Shown: piece by piece, positions 1-4,804 of the stretch
How positions within the stretch are numbered: position 1 is the first letter of the stretch
Layout of the letters: the number at the start of each line of letters is the position of its first letter
NCBI GenBank assembly: GCA_947627335.1
Contig: CANQVQ010000105.1
Location: forward strand, 1 to 5,520
DNA: 5,520 nucleotides
Source: an uncultured Clostridia bacterium
GTDB taxonomy: Bacteria; Bacillota; Clostridia; Oscillospirales; CAG-382
Direction of reading: 5' to 3'
The notes under the pieces: model-generated
Databases searched by the model: none
Seen by the model: the letters and a program-made list of their open reading frames with translations, nothing else
Told to the model about the DNA's origin: nothing
Program-made: the position numbers and the translations under genes

Positions 1-454
1 CAAGCACAACCCGTTTTCCCGCCGGATTCTGACGAACCTGTACGTCCACGCGGATCTGCACGCGATGCGGCTTTACCCCTGCGCTTACAGCGTGACCTTC
101 AACGTCACGCAGGAGGACGGGCGGCTCGTGCTGAACGCGATCCTCAACCAACGCTCGCAGGACGTGCTGATGGCGAATAACTGGAACGTCTGCCAGTACG
201 CGGTGCTGCTGCATATGTTCGCGCAGGTGTCCGGCATGGTCGCGGGCGAGCTGGTCCATGTGATTGCCGACGCGCACATCTACGACCGGCACATCGAACT
301 GGTGCGGGAGCTGATTTCCCGCGAACCCTTCCCTGCGCCGAAGTTCTGGATCAACCCGGACGTGCGGGATTTCTACGCGTTCACCCCGGACGATTTCCGG
401 CTGGACGAGTATCAGACGCATCCGCAGATCAAGAACATTCCGGTCGCGATCTGA
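1..454 (+). CDS. thyA: Thymidylate synthase, C-terminal part (5' end outside window)
   Basis: Converts dUMP and 5,10-methylene-tetrahydrofolate to dTMP and dihydrofolate in the cytoplasm. The open frame enters from the left edge (first full codon at base 2), so about 150 C-terminal residues are visible of a family usually near 260-280. Seen directly: SRRI (phosphate-binding Arg pair) near the start, the catalytic-Cys segment LYPCAYS (Cys codon at 80-82), the QRSQD segment matching the family's QRSxD nucleotide-binding motif, NNWN carrying the conserved dUMP-binding Asn, a DAHIYDRH segment matching the DxHxYxxH motif, SREPFPAPK, and the characteristic C-terminus ending PVAI, which closes the active site. 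The QRSQDVLMANNWN variant is typical of Firmicutes ThyA as I know it. It is followed 27 bases later by folA, the classic thyA-folA operon order. Nothing is broken in the visible part. Confidence 0.96.
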   Translation, partial: KHNPFSRRILTNLYVHADLHAMRLYPCAYSVTFNVTQEDGRLVLNAILNQRSQDVLMANNWNVCQYAVLLHMFAQVSGMVAGELVHVIADAHIYDRHIELVRELISREPFPAPKFWINPDVRDFYAFTPDDFRLDEYQTHPQIKNIPVAI

Positions 455-481
455 GCACACGGCGGATAGGAGCGAACGGAG

Positions 482-997
482 ATGCGGATGATCCTTCTCG
501 CGGCGGTGGACCGCAATTTGGCGATCGGGCGGAACGGCGCGTTGCTGTACCGGGTGCCGGAGGACCTCCGGCGTTTCCGGCAGTTGACGACCGGGCAGGT
601 CGTGCTGTGCGGTCGCAAGACGCTCGAAAGTTTCCCGAACGGCAAACCGCTCCCCGGGCGCGAAACGGTGCTGCTCTCCCGGCGGTACGAGGGCAAAGAC
701 GAGCCGCTTCTGACCGTCGCTCGCACGCCGGAGGAAGCGCTCGAAAAGGCGTCGGTCCTCTGCGGGAGCGAAAAAACGTTGTATATCATCGGCGGCGAAA
801 GCGTGTACCGTCTGTTCGCGCCGGTTTGCGAAACGGCGGATCTGACCGAGATCGACGCGGAGACCCCGGACGCGGACGCGTTCTTCCCCGCTCTGCGCGA
901 GCAGGACGGCTGGGTGCGCACCGATGCGTCGCCGGAACAGGTTTCCTCCTCCGGGCTGCATTTCCGTTACGTCACTTACCAAAAAGAGCGCGTGTGA
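482..997 (+). CDS. folA: Dihydrofolate reductase
   Basis: NADPH-dependent reduction of dihydrofolate to tetrahydrofolate, consuming the dihydrofolate that ThyA makes. The protein has 171 residues, a normal length for bacterial FolA. Visible motifs: AAVDRNLAIGRNG (residues 7-19), PED with catalytic-type acidic residue Asp28, GRKTLESFP (44-52, NADPH-binding GR and adenine-side loop), LPGR (57-60), LLSR (64-67), the IIGGESVY cofactor loop (102-109), and Thr122 in DLTEID, matching the conserved Thr that hydrogen-bonds to the active-site acid. The Trp usually found five residues before the active-site acid is Tyr23 here; a non-Trp residue is common in Clostridia-type enzymes. The ATG at 482 is chosen because AGGAG at 468-472 sits 9 bases upstream; a second in-frame ATG at 488 would be too far from it. 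It is probably co-transcribed with thyA and possibly with the tRNA gene 12 bases downstream. Confidence 0.95.
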   Translation: MRMILLAAVDRNLAIGRNGALLYRVPEDLRRFRQLTTGQVVLCGRKTLESFPNGKPLPGRETVLLSRRYEGKDEPLLTVARTPEEALEKASVLCGSEKTLYIIGGESVYRLFAPVCETADLTEIDAETPDADAFFPALREQDGWVRTDASPEQVSSSGLHFRYVTYQKERV

Positions 998-1009
998 GCG
1001 TTCTCATAT

Positions 1010-1083
1010 GCAGGCGTAGTTTAGTGGTAGAATCTCAGCTTCCCAAGCTGATTGTGCGGGTCCGATTCCCGTCGCCTGCTCCA
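1010..1083 (+). tRNA. tRNA-Gly (anticodon CCC), CCA encoded
   Basis: A complete cloverleaf can be drawn. The acceptor stem GCAGGCG (1010-1016) pairs with CGCCTGC (1073-1079), followed by discriminator T1080 and an encoded CCA (1081-1083). The D arm contains AGTGGTAGAA. The anticodon stem is TCAGC/GCTGA (1035-1039, 1047-1051) around loop TTCCCAA, which gives anticodon CCC at 1042-1044, reading Gly codon GGG. The T arm is GCGGG-TCCGATT-CCCGT (1056-1072, one G-T pair). The gene starts only 12 bases after the folA stop and I see no convincing promoter in between, so it may be processed from the thyA-folA transcript. A strong terminator follows directly. Confidence 0.96.
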
Positions 1084-1085
1084 AG

Positions 1086-1117
1086 AAAAAGGCGATTGCG
1101 AAAGCAACCGCCTTTTT
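1086..1117 (+). terminator. Intrinsic terminator after tRNA-Gly
   Basis: Stem GGCGATTGC (1091-1099) pairs with GCAACCGCC (1104-1112) with one A-C mismatch, around a GAAA tetraloop (1100-1103). The stem is preceded by AAAAA and followed by TTTTT (1113-1117). It would end the thyA-folA-tRNA transcript. The A-tract on the other side means that it could also work on the minus strand. Confidence 0.9.
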
Positions 1118-1294
1118 CAATGATGTTTGCCCTGTCGGGCAAATGATGTCGGCTCCGCCTGATGATGTTGCCTGCGGCAATGATGTGTGCCTACGGCACA
1201 TGGGGCAAACATCGCATCATTGCGACCAAAGGGAGCAACATCATACCGCCAAGGGCGGTACATCATTTCGCCGTAGGCGATACAGCATCGAAAG
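1118..1294. repeat. Array of mini-hairpins separated by ATGATGT / ACATCAT spacers (large inverted structure)
   Basis: Left half: spacers ATGATGT at 1120-1126, 1143-1149 and 1162-1168, plus ATGATG at 1180-1185, separated by tiny stem-loops (TTTGCCC-TGTC-GGGCAAA, 1126-1143; a weak CGGC-TCC-GCC-T-G, 1150-1161; TTGCC-TGC-GGCAA, 1168-1180; TGTGCC-TAC-GGCACA, 1186-1200). Right half: the spacer is inverted, as CATCATT at 1215-1221, ACATCAT at 1238-1244 and 1260-1266, and a degenerate ACAGCATC at 1282-1289. It is separated by TTGC...GCAA (1220-1238), TACCGCC-AAG-GGCGGTA (1244-1260) and TCGCC-GTA-GGCGA (1268-1280). Left and right spacers pair in nested order, for example ATGATGTTGC 1162-1171 with GCAACATCAT 1235-1244 (10 bp perfect) and AAATGATGT 1141-1149 with ACATCATTT 1260-1268 (9 bp perfect). 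Short frames across it show no protein-like character or ribosome binding site. From memory, similar ATGATGT hairpin strings are dispersed in gut Clostridia genomes; I could not verify this here. Confidence 0.85.
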
Positions 1295-1376
1295 GTTCAC
1301 AACTTCCGCATCTACGGCGTGGGAGTTCAAGTCTTGCTACCAAACAGCCGAAAAATCTTTTTTATTGTCCCCGGCC
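1295..1376. other. Non-coding spacer with weak tRNA-3'-end-like stretch
   Basis: No credible gene is present. The part at 1318-1343 contains GTGGGAGTTCAAGTCTTGC followed by TACCA, which resembles a tRNA T-arm (TTCAAGT loop) and a CCA-like end. The 5-bp T-stem is imperfect and no acceptor, D or anticodon arm can be built. An AAAAATC-TTTTTT stretch follows (1351-1363). It could be a decayed tRNA end, an old attachment site, or chance. Confidence 0.3.
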
Positions 1377-1410
1377 AAAAATCGGCAAGACATCCGTCTT
1401 GCCGATTTTT
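1377..1410. terminator. Bidirectional intrinsic terminator, perfect 15-bp stem
   Basis: AAAAATCGGCAAGAC (1377-1391) is a perfect inverted repeat of GTCTTGCCGATTTTT (1396-1410) with an ATCC loop (1392-1395). The T-tracts face out on both strands. On the minus strand it lies about 43 bases beyond the stop codon of the 516-residue protein gene, so it is the natural end of that operon. On the plus strand it would stop anything reading through the hairpin array. Confidence 0.92.
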
Positions 1411-1413
1411 ACG

Positions 1414-1426
1414 CCCCCGAAGGGGG
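1414..1426 (-). other. Short hairpin with TTCG-type loop between the CDS and the terminator
   Basis: CCCCC-GAA-GGGGG on the plus strand. Read on the minus strand it is CCCCCTTCGGGGG, which can form a C(UUCG)G tetraloop, the very stable RNA loop. It sits in the 3' untranslated part of the minus-strand operon, just before the perfect terminator, and could protect the mRNA end. It has no T-tract of its own on the minus strand. Confidence 0.55.
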
Positions 1427-1452
1427 ATTTTCACATTTTCACTCTTCACTGA

Positions 1453-3003
1453 TCACTCTATCTCCACCCAATGGAGCACGCCGCCGCAGGAGTTCGCGAG
1501 GATCAGGTCGTCGATGCTGACGCGAAGCACGTCGTGCGCCGGCACCGTCGCCTCGTACACGAACGACCGCTCGTCCCAAACGTCGCAGAACGGACGACCG
1601 TCCGCGACCCGGAACCACCACTGCCCGTCCTTTTCGACCAGCAGCGAACGGTCCACCCCGGCGAACGCCGCGTCCGGCGACGCGAAATGGTAGGGCTGCA
1701 TGAGCAGCTTCGCGCCGAGGATCTCCGATTTTTCGTCGCGAACGATATTCGCCAGTACCCCGGTGTTGCGGGAGAAGAAGCGGACCGTCCGCGGGCGGTC
1801 GCCGGCGTTGACGAGCGTGTAATTCGCCCCGTTTTGCATCATCCAGTTGCCGATATTGGACTTTTTGCCCTCTCCATCGTTGGATTCCGTGTCGATCGTG
1901 ACTTCCCTGCCGTCCTCGGTCAGACAGCGGAACACGATCATGTCCGTGCCGACCGCAGTCGGGTTGTCGTTCGGGTTGAGCGAAGTCAGCCACGAATCCC
2001 CCTCGACGCGGAAGTCCCGCATACGGAACTTCGCGTAGGGTTCGGTGACCGAAGCGTAGTCCGGGTCGCGGCGGACCATGTACCGCACGGGCAGTCTGCC
2101 GGGACGGGTGTCGTCGTCGAATACCCACGCGATCTCCGCCTCCGCAAGCCCGTTGCAGCCATCGTCGATGCCCTTGTACTGTGCCGCATAGTTCCTGCCG
2201 TCGCGGGAAACGACGTACCCCTGCTCGGGCTTGGACGGGTCGCACTGGGACGGCTCGGTGTAGCACCAGAACGTCCCGGTCACTTCCCCGCCGTCCACGC
2301 GGAACCGCACGGCGCCGTTGCCGCACTTCCCGGTCAGCAGCGGCATATCCGCCGTCGCGCCGGAATAGGACCCGAACGGCAGGTCCCCGCTGGTCCCGCC
2401 GAGCACCCAGACGTACGTCCCGGGAGCGAGCAAAAACCGCTCGGTCCGCACCACCTGCGGCTGGTAGTCCACATAGTCGCAGCCGACGTAGATCGGGTTG
2501 AGCGTCCGCCCGTCGGACAGGAAATAGTCCTCCGGCAAGTCGAAGCGCAGACCGTAGAAGTCGCACCACTCCCGCTGACCGAGCCATTCCCCACGCACCT
2601 GGTTGCCGATGTTTTCGACCGTCACGGTCACGTCGGTCTCCCCGTCGTTGCGCAGCTGGTAGCCGAGGAAGAGCGGCACGCCGGTGTGGTTGGAATGCTC
2701 GTAGGTGAAGAAGCATTCGCCGGTCAGCCCGCGATTGCGGAGAAGCGCCTGCCCGAGGTCGGGCGGGGCGAGCATTTCGGGGTTGTTGGAGTAGATGTAG
2801 ACGCCTTCGGCACGCTTGCGGTAGGCGATCTCCGCCGCAGGGACGGTGCGGTCGCCGGGCAGGCGGAAGGCGTAGTCGGTTTGCGTGAAGCGGTTGCGGA
2901 AGGGTTGCCCGTGCAGGTCGCCCTGCGGTTGGGGCGGGAGCTTGACCCGAACCTCCTTCGAGCCGTCGGGCAGGGGTTTTACCGTAAATTCGCTGTAAGA
3001 CAT
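1453..3003 (-). CDS. Unassigned 516-residue beta-rich protein, no signal peptide
   Basis: I do not recognise this family with confidence. The translation has no N-terminal hydrophobic segment and no predicted membrane span. It is rich in aromatic residues, Asp and Gly, and in alternating strand-like stretches (for example residues 123-131 DVTVTVENI), which suggests several beta-sandwich or beta-propeller-like modules. Landmarks: GEWLGQREWCDFYGLRFDLP (138-157), GCDYVDYQP (174-182), YVWVLGGTSGD (197-207), a segment near 228-248 (CGNG...GTFWCY), NIGNWMMQNGANYTLVN (383-399), and the C-terminal SCGGVLHWVEIE. It has about ten cysteines but no CxxC pairs. The ATG at 3003 has AAAGGAA (3017-3011) upstream, and only 24 bases separate it from the preceding gene, leaving no room for a missed signal peptide. 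It is the last gene of the minus-strand operon. From memory it loosely resembles ectodomains of secreted Firmicutes stalk-domain proteins; this is unverified. Confidence 0.85.
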   Translation of the reverse strand: MSYSEFTVKPLPDGSKEVRVKLPPQPQGDLHGQPFRNRFTQTDYAFRLPGDRTVPAAEIAYRKRAEGVYIYSNNPEMLAPPDLGQALLRNRGLTGECFFTYEHSNHTGVPLFLGYQLRNDGETDVTVTVENIGNQVRGEWLGQREWCDFYGLRFDLPEDYFLSDGRTLNPIYVGCDYVDYQPQVVRTERFLLAPGTYVWVLGGTSGDLPFGSYSGATADMPLLTGKCGNGAVRFRVDGGEVTGTFWCYTEPSQCDPSKPEQGYVVSRDGRNYAAQYKGIDDGCNGLAEAEIAWVFDDDTRPGRLPVRYMVRRDPDYASVTEPYAKFRMRDFRVEGDSWLTSLNPNDNPTAVGTDMIVFRCLTEDGREVTIDTESNDGEGKKSNIGNWMMQNGANYTLVNAGDRPRTVRFFSRNTGVLANIVRDEKSEILGAKLLMQPYHFASPDAAFAGVDRSLLVEKDGQWWFRVADGRPFCDVWDERSFVYEATVPAHDVLRVSIDDLILANSCGGVLHWVEIE

Positions 3004-3027
3004 AGGGATGTTCCTTTCATTCTGTAT

Positions 3028-3537
3028 TTATGCGGTGAATCCGTAGTACCATTTTCCGTCGCAGCGGACGGCGTAGACGAAGGACGTCTGGCTGAGCCTG
3101 CCGTCGATGTAGCAGTGGGCGGTCACGAGGGCGAAGGCTTCGACTTCCGTCGGGTCCGCCTTGTAGCCGTATTCCGTCAGCAGTTCGTCGAATTTTTCCT
3201 GTCCGGGTTCGATCGGTTCATCGACCTCGCTCTGGAAGCGGATCTGACCGGTCTCGCGGTACGCCTCGGGTCGCTCGTAGAGCCGTCGAAGCATCTCGCG
3301 CAGGTCGTCGAGGTCCATATCCGTGTTGCCCTTCAGGACGGTCAACTGGTAGTCGGACGCATAGCGCAAAAGCCCGTCCGCGTCCTTCTCCAGCGACGCA
3401 CGGAGATACCCCTCCACGGCACGCTCCGGCGTGCTGCGGAAATGCCAGACCAGCAGTCCGACCGCCAACGCGAGCAGCAGCAGGCCGAACGTCAGGAGCG
3501 GCCAGAAGCGTTTCCAAACGGTTTTGAAGCGGGACAT
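3028..3537 (-). CDS. Single-pass membrane protein with small extracytoplasmic domain
   Basis: The protein has 169 residues. Residues 1-12 are basic (MSRFKTVWKRFW) and residues 13-33 form one strong hydrophobic helix (PLLTFGLLLLALAVGLLVWHF), so the N-terminus is probably inside and the rest outside. It could be an uncleaved anchor, as no lipobox or clear cleavage site is visible. Residues 36-63 (TPERAVEGYLRASLEKDADGLLRYASDY) resemble the opening helix of NTF2-like or DUF4878-type domains, in which a helix pair is followed by a curved sheet. The C-terminus VYAVRCDGKWYYGFTA fits the last strands of such a fold. The assignment is by pattern only. Its ATG lies 3 bases after the stop of the upstream hydrolase gene, and its G-rich ribosome binding site (GGGGGG at 3551-3546) lies inside that gene's last codons, so translation is probably coupled. 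Its partner is unknown. Confidence 0.85.
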   Translation of the reverse strand: MSRFKTVWKRFWPLLTFGLLLLALAVGLLVWHFRSTPERAVEGYLRASLEKDADGLLRYASDYQLTVLKGNTDMDLDDLREMLRRLYERPEAYRETGQIRFQSEVDEPIEPGQEKFDELLTEYGYKADPTEVEAFALVTAHCYIDGRLSQTSFVYAVRCDGKWYYGFTA

Positions 3538-3540
3538 CGA

Positions 3541-4191
3541 TCATTCCCCCCGACTCGGTCTGCGCCGAAATTCCTGCAGGAACGGGTTGGTCGCGATCTC
3601 GTCGGACAGCGTGGTCTTTTCGTCGTGTCCGGGATAGACGGCGTAATCGCCCGGCAGGTTGCAGAGCATCCGCAGGGAGGCACGCATATCGTTTTCGTCG
3701 CCGCCGAAGTCCAGCGTCCCGATCCCGCCCCGGAAGAGCGTGTCGCCGGTGAACAGGTTGTCGCCGAAGAGGTAGCAGACGCTCCCCTTGGTGTGTCCGG
3801 GCGACGGCAGGACGTAGAAATCGAAGCCTGCCGCCGTATACTTCCCCTCGCGGTCGAACAGCAGATCCGCCGGAGCGAAGGGACGGGGGTCGTACTCGAT
3901 GACCGGGGAGAAGAAGTCCCGTTCGGTCAGCAGATGGGCGTCGGCATAGTGAATGCCGACCGGGATGCGGTCGCTCCGCAGGTCGCCGACGGCGAGGATG
4001 TGGTCAAAATGCCCGTGGGTCAGCAGGATCAGCCTGCACCGGGCGTCCATGCGGTGCAGGGCGTCCTGAATGAGCGTGAGGTTGTCGCCGGGGTCGATGA
4101 CGCAGGCGCTTCCGCTCGCCGTGTCCTTGACGACGTAGCAGTTCGTGTTCAGCACGCCCACGACGATGCGTTGGATCTGATAGGCACCCAT
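3541..4191 (-). CDS. Metallo-beta-lactamase-fold hydrolase (glyoxalase II-like)
   Basis: A cytoplasmic 216-residue zinc hydrolase of the MBL superfamily. Metal ligands are visible: LTHGHFDH at 57-64 (HxHxDH), His133 in PGHTKGS, bridging Asp150 in TGDTLFRGG, and His189 in YPGHDEKTTL. The tail TNPFLQE (201-207) is typical of the short YcbL/glyoxalase-II-like branch that hydrolyses thioesters such as S-lactoyl-glutathione-type substrates. The true substrate here cannot be told from sequence, and many Clostridia lack glutathione. The frame is open up to 4353, but the start at 4191 is preferred. GGAAGGA (4207-4201) lies 9 bases upstream, the MGAYQIQRIVVGVLNTNCYV start fits the family, and the extra 54 residues would be basic, low-quality sequence overlapping the divergent gene and its promoter. 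It is the first gene of a three-gene operon. Confidence 0.93.
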   Translation of the reverse strand: MGAYQIQRIVVGVLNTNCYVVKDTASGSACVIDPGDNLTLIQDALHRMDARCRLILLTHGHFDHILAVGDLRSDRIPVGIHYADAHLLTERDFFSPVIEYDPRPFAPADLLFDREGKYTAAGFDFYVLPSPGHTKGSVCYLFGDNLFTGDTLFRGGIGTLDFGGDENDMRASLRMLCNLPGDYAVYPGHDEKTTLSDEIATNPFLQEFRRRPSRGE

Positions 4192-4200
4192 TTTTTCAAT

Positions 4201-4210
4201 TCCTTCCTTT
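4201..4210 (-). promoter_or_regulatory. Ribosome binding site deciding the MBL hydrolase start
   Basis: On the minus strand AAAGGAAGGA is followed by 9 bases and then ATG at 4191. This supports the 216-residue form over the longer open frame that reaches 4353. Confidence 0.8.
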
Positions 4211-4288
4211 TTCGACAGTATAAAGCGACGCTTTTTCGGCAAAGCTATGAGTGGTCCCAAAAAAGTCCGCGTACATATCCTTCGCCTT

Positions 4289-4317
4289 ATTGTACCATGA
4301 AGCGAGGGAGATGTAAA
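4289..4317 (-). promoter_or_regulatory. Sigma-A-type promoter for the MBL operon
   Basis: On the minus strand TTTACA (4317-4312, 5 of 6 to TTGACA) is separated by exactly 17 bases from TACAAT (4294-4289, 5 of 6 to TATAAT). A TGG before the -10 box gives an extended -10 element (TGn). Transcription should start near 4282, leaving a leader of about 90 bases before the ATG at 4191. I see no known riboswitch in that leader. Confidence 0.7.
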
Positions 4318-4338
4318 GACCTTTTTTATTCTTTTTTT

Positions 4339-4344
4339 GGAGGG
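4339..4344 (+). promoter_or_regulatory. Strong ribosome binding site of the 57-residue coat-type gene
   Basis: GGAGGG is followed by 7 bases and then ATG at 4352. It fixes the start there rather than at the in-frame TTG at 4337, which lies on the edge of the site itself. Two T-runs (4322-4327 and 4332-4338) precede it and make the leader U-rich and probably unstructured. Confidence 0.85.
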
Positions 4345-4351
4345 AAACACC

Positions 4352-4525
4352 ATGAGCGAAAAGGAACTCCTCTACCTGCAGGACGCTTTGCAGCACGAGC
4401 AATTCCTCAAAACCCAATGCACCGAAACGGCATCCAAGCTGACCGACCCGGACCTGAAGAACTTCGTCAGCGGGCTTGCCGCCAGCCACCAGGAGGTCTT
4501 TCAGACCCTCTACAACGCCCTGTAA
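4352..4525 (+). CDS. Small CotF-associated spore protein (57 residues)
   Basis: The sequence MSEKELLYLQDALQHEQFLK continues as a two-helix pattern to QTLYNAL. Residues 2-20 and about 32-57 are amphipathic helices, with HEQFLK and SHQEVFQ placing acidic and His residues as in ferritin-like helices. I recognise this as the small companion found upstream of Coat F domain genes in Clostridia, where it is annotated as a spore coat or hypothetical protein. Its exact role is not known to me. Its ribosome binding site is excellent. It is followed 20 bases later by the Coat F gene, so the two are almost surely one operon. No clear vegetative promoter is visible upstream. A sporulation sigma factor is expected, but I could not find a convincing match to its consensus. 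Confidence 0.85.
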   Translation: MSEKELLYLQDALQHEQFLKTQCTETASKLTDPDLKNFVSGLAASHQEVFQTLYNAL

Positions 4526-4545
4526 GGCGGAAAGGACGTAAGAAA

Positions 4546-4794
4546 ATGATGGACGACAAGAACCTGATGGAAAGCCTGCTCCTGACGACGAAAGGGGTCG
4601 GCGACCTGTACCTGCACGGCACGCTCGAATCCTCGACCGAGCGGGTCCGCTGTGCGTTCGACAGCTCGCTGACGCGTTGCCTGCAGATGCAGAAGCAGAT
4701 CTACGACAAGATGTCGCAGAAGGGTTGGTATTCCTGCCAAAACGTCGAGCAGCAGAAGATCACCCAGACCCAGCAGAAATTCGCCAACGGGTAA
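4546..4794 (+). CDS. Spore coat protein, Coat F domain
   Basis: The 82 residues are nearly all Coat F domain. DDKNLMESLLLTTKGVGDLY (3-22), LHGTLESS (23-30), a middle helix with Cys45 and QMQKQIYDKM (48-57), then the family's typical QKGWYSCQNVEQQKI (58-72) and a Gln-rich end. The protein is expected in the spore coat, made in the mother cell during sporulation. Its presence argues that the organism forms spores or descends from a spore former. The ATG at 4546 has AAAGGA (4531-4536) 9 bases upstream; an adjacent ATG at 4549 is the alternative start and changes one residue. It is short compared with Bacillus CotF but normal for Clostridia single-domain forms. It ends just before the bidirectional terminator. 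Confidence 0.93.
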   Translation: MMDDKNLMESLLLTTKGVGDLYLHGTLESSTERVRCAFDSSLTRCLQMQKQIYDKMSQKGWYSCQNVEQQKITQTQQKFANG

Positions 4795-4804
4795 ACGGTC
4801 AAAA

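Noticed and set aside
1118..1294. CRISPR array
   Set aside because: The repeated unit is only about 7 bases, spacing is irregular, the units are inverted in the second half, and the 'spacers' are self-complementary hairpins. No cas-like gene is present.
1143..1520. Small protein genes in the 1143-1693 region
   Set aside because: The frames cover the hairpin array, the terminator and antisense of the minus-strand gene. They have no ribosome binding sites and no protein-like composition.
1439..2716. A 425-codon minus-strand frame overlapping the 516-residue gene
   Set aside because: Arg/Ala/Gly-rich translation typical of a GC-rich shadow frame. The competing frame has balanced composition, a ribosome binding site and fits the operon spacing.
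4217..4222. TATACT on the minus strand as the -10 box for the MBL operon
   Set aside because: The only nearby -35 candidate (TTGCCG) is 14 bases away, which is too short, and the start would fall right at the ribosome binding site. The TTTACA-17-TACAAT pair further upstream is much better.
4192..4282. Riboswitch in the MBL operon leader
   Set aside because: The roughly 90-base leader has only a 5-bp mini-stem (AAAGC-GTC-GCTTT) and no known conserved core or terminator.
4192..4353. N-terminal extension of the MBL hydrolase to 4353
   Set aside because: The extra residues are basic and unlike the family, overlap the promoter and the divergent coat gene, and lack a ribosome binding site, whereas 4191 has a strong one.
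1471..4794. A 1107-codon open frame on the plus strand
   Set aside because: It is the exact codon-aligned antisense of three minus-strand genes that have real motifs (MBL metal ligands, a membrane helix) and proper ribosome binding sites. It stays open because TTA, CTA and TCA are not used, and it then runs by chance into the Coat F gene.
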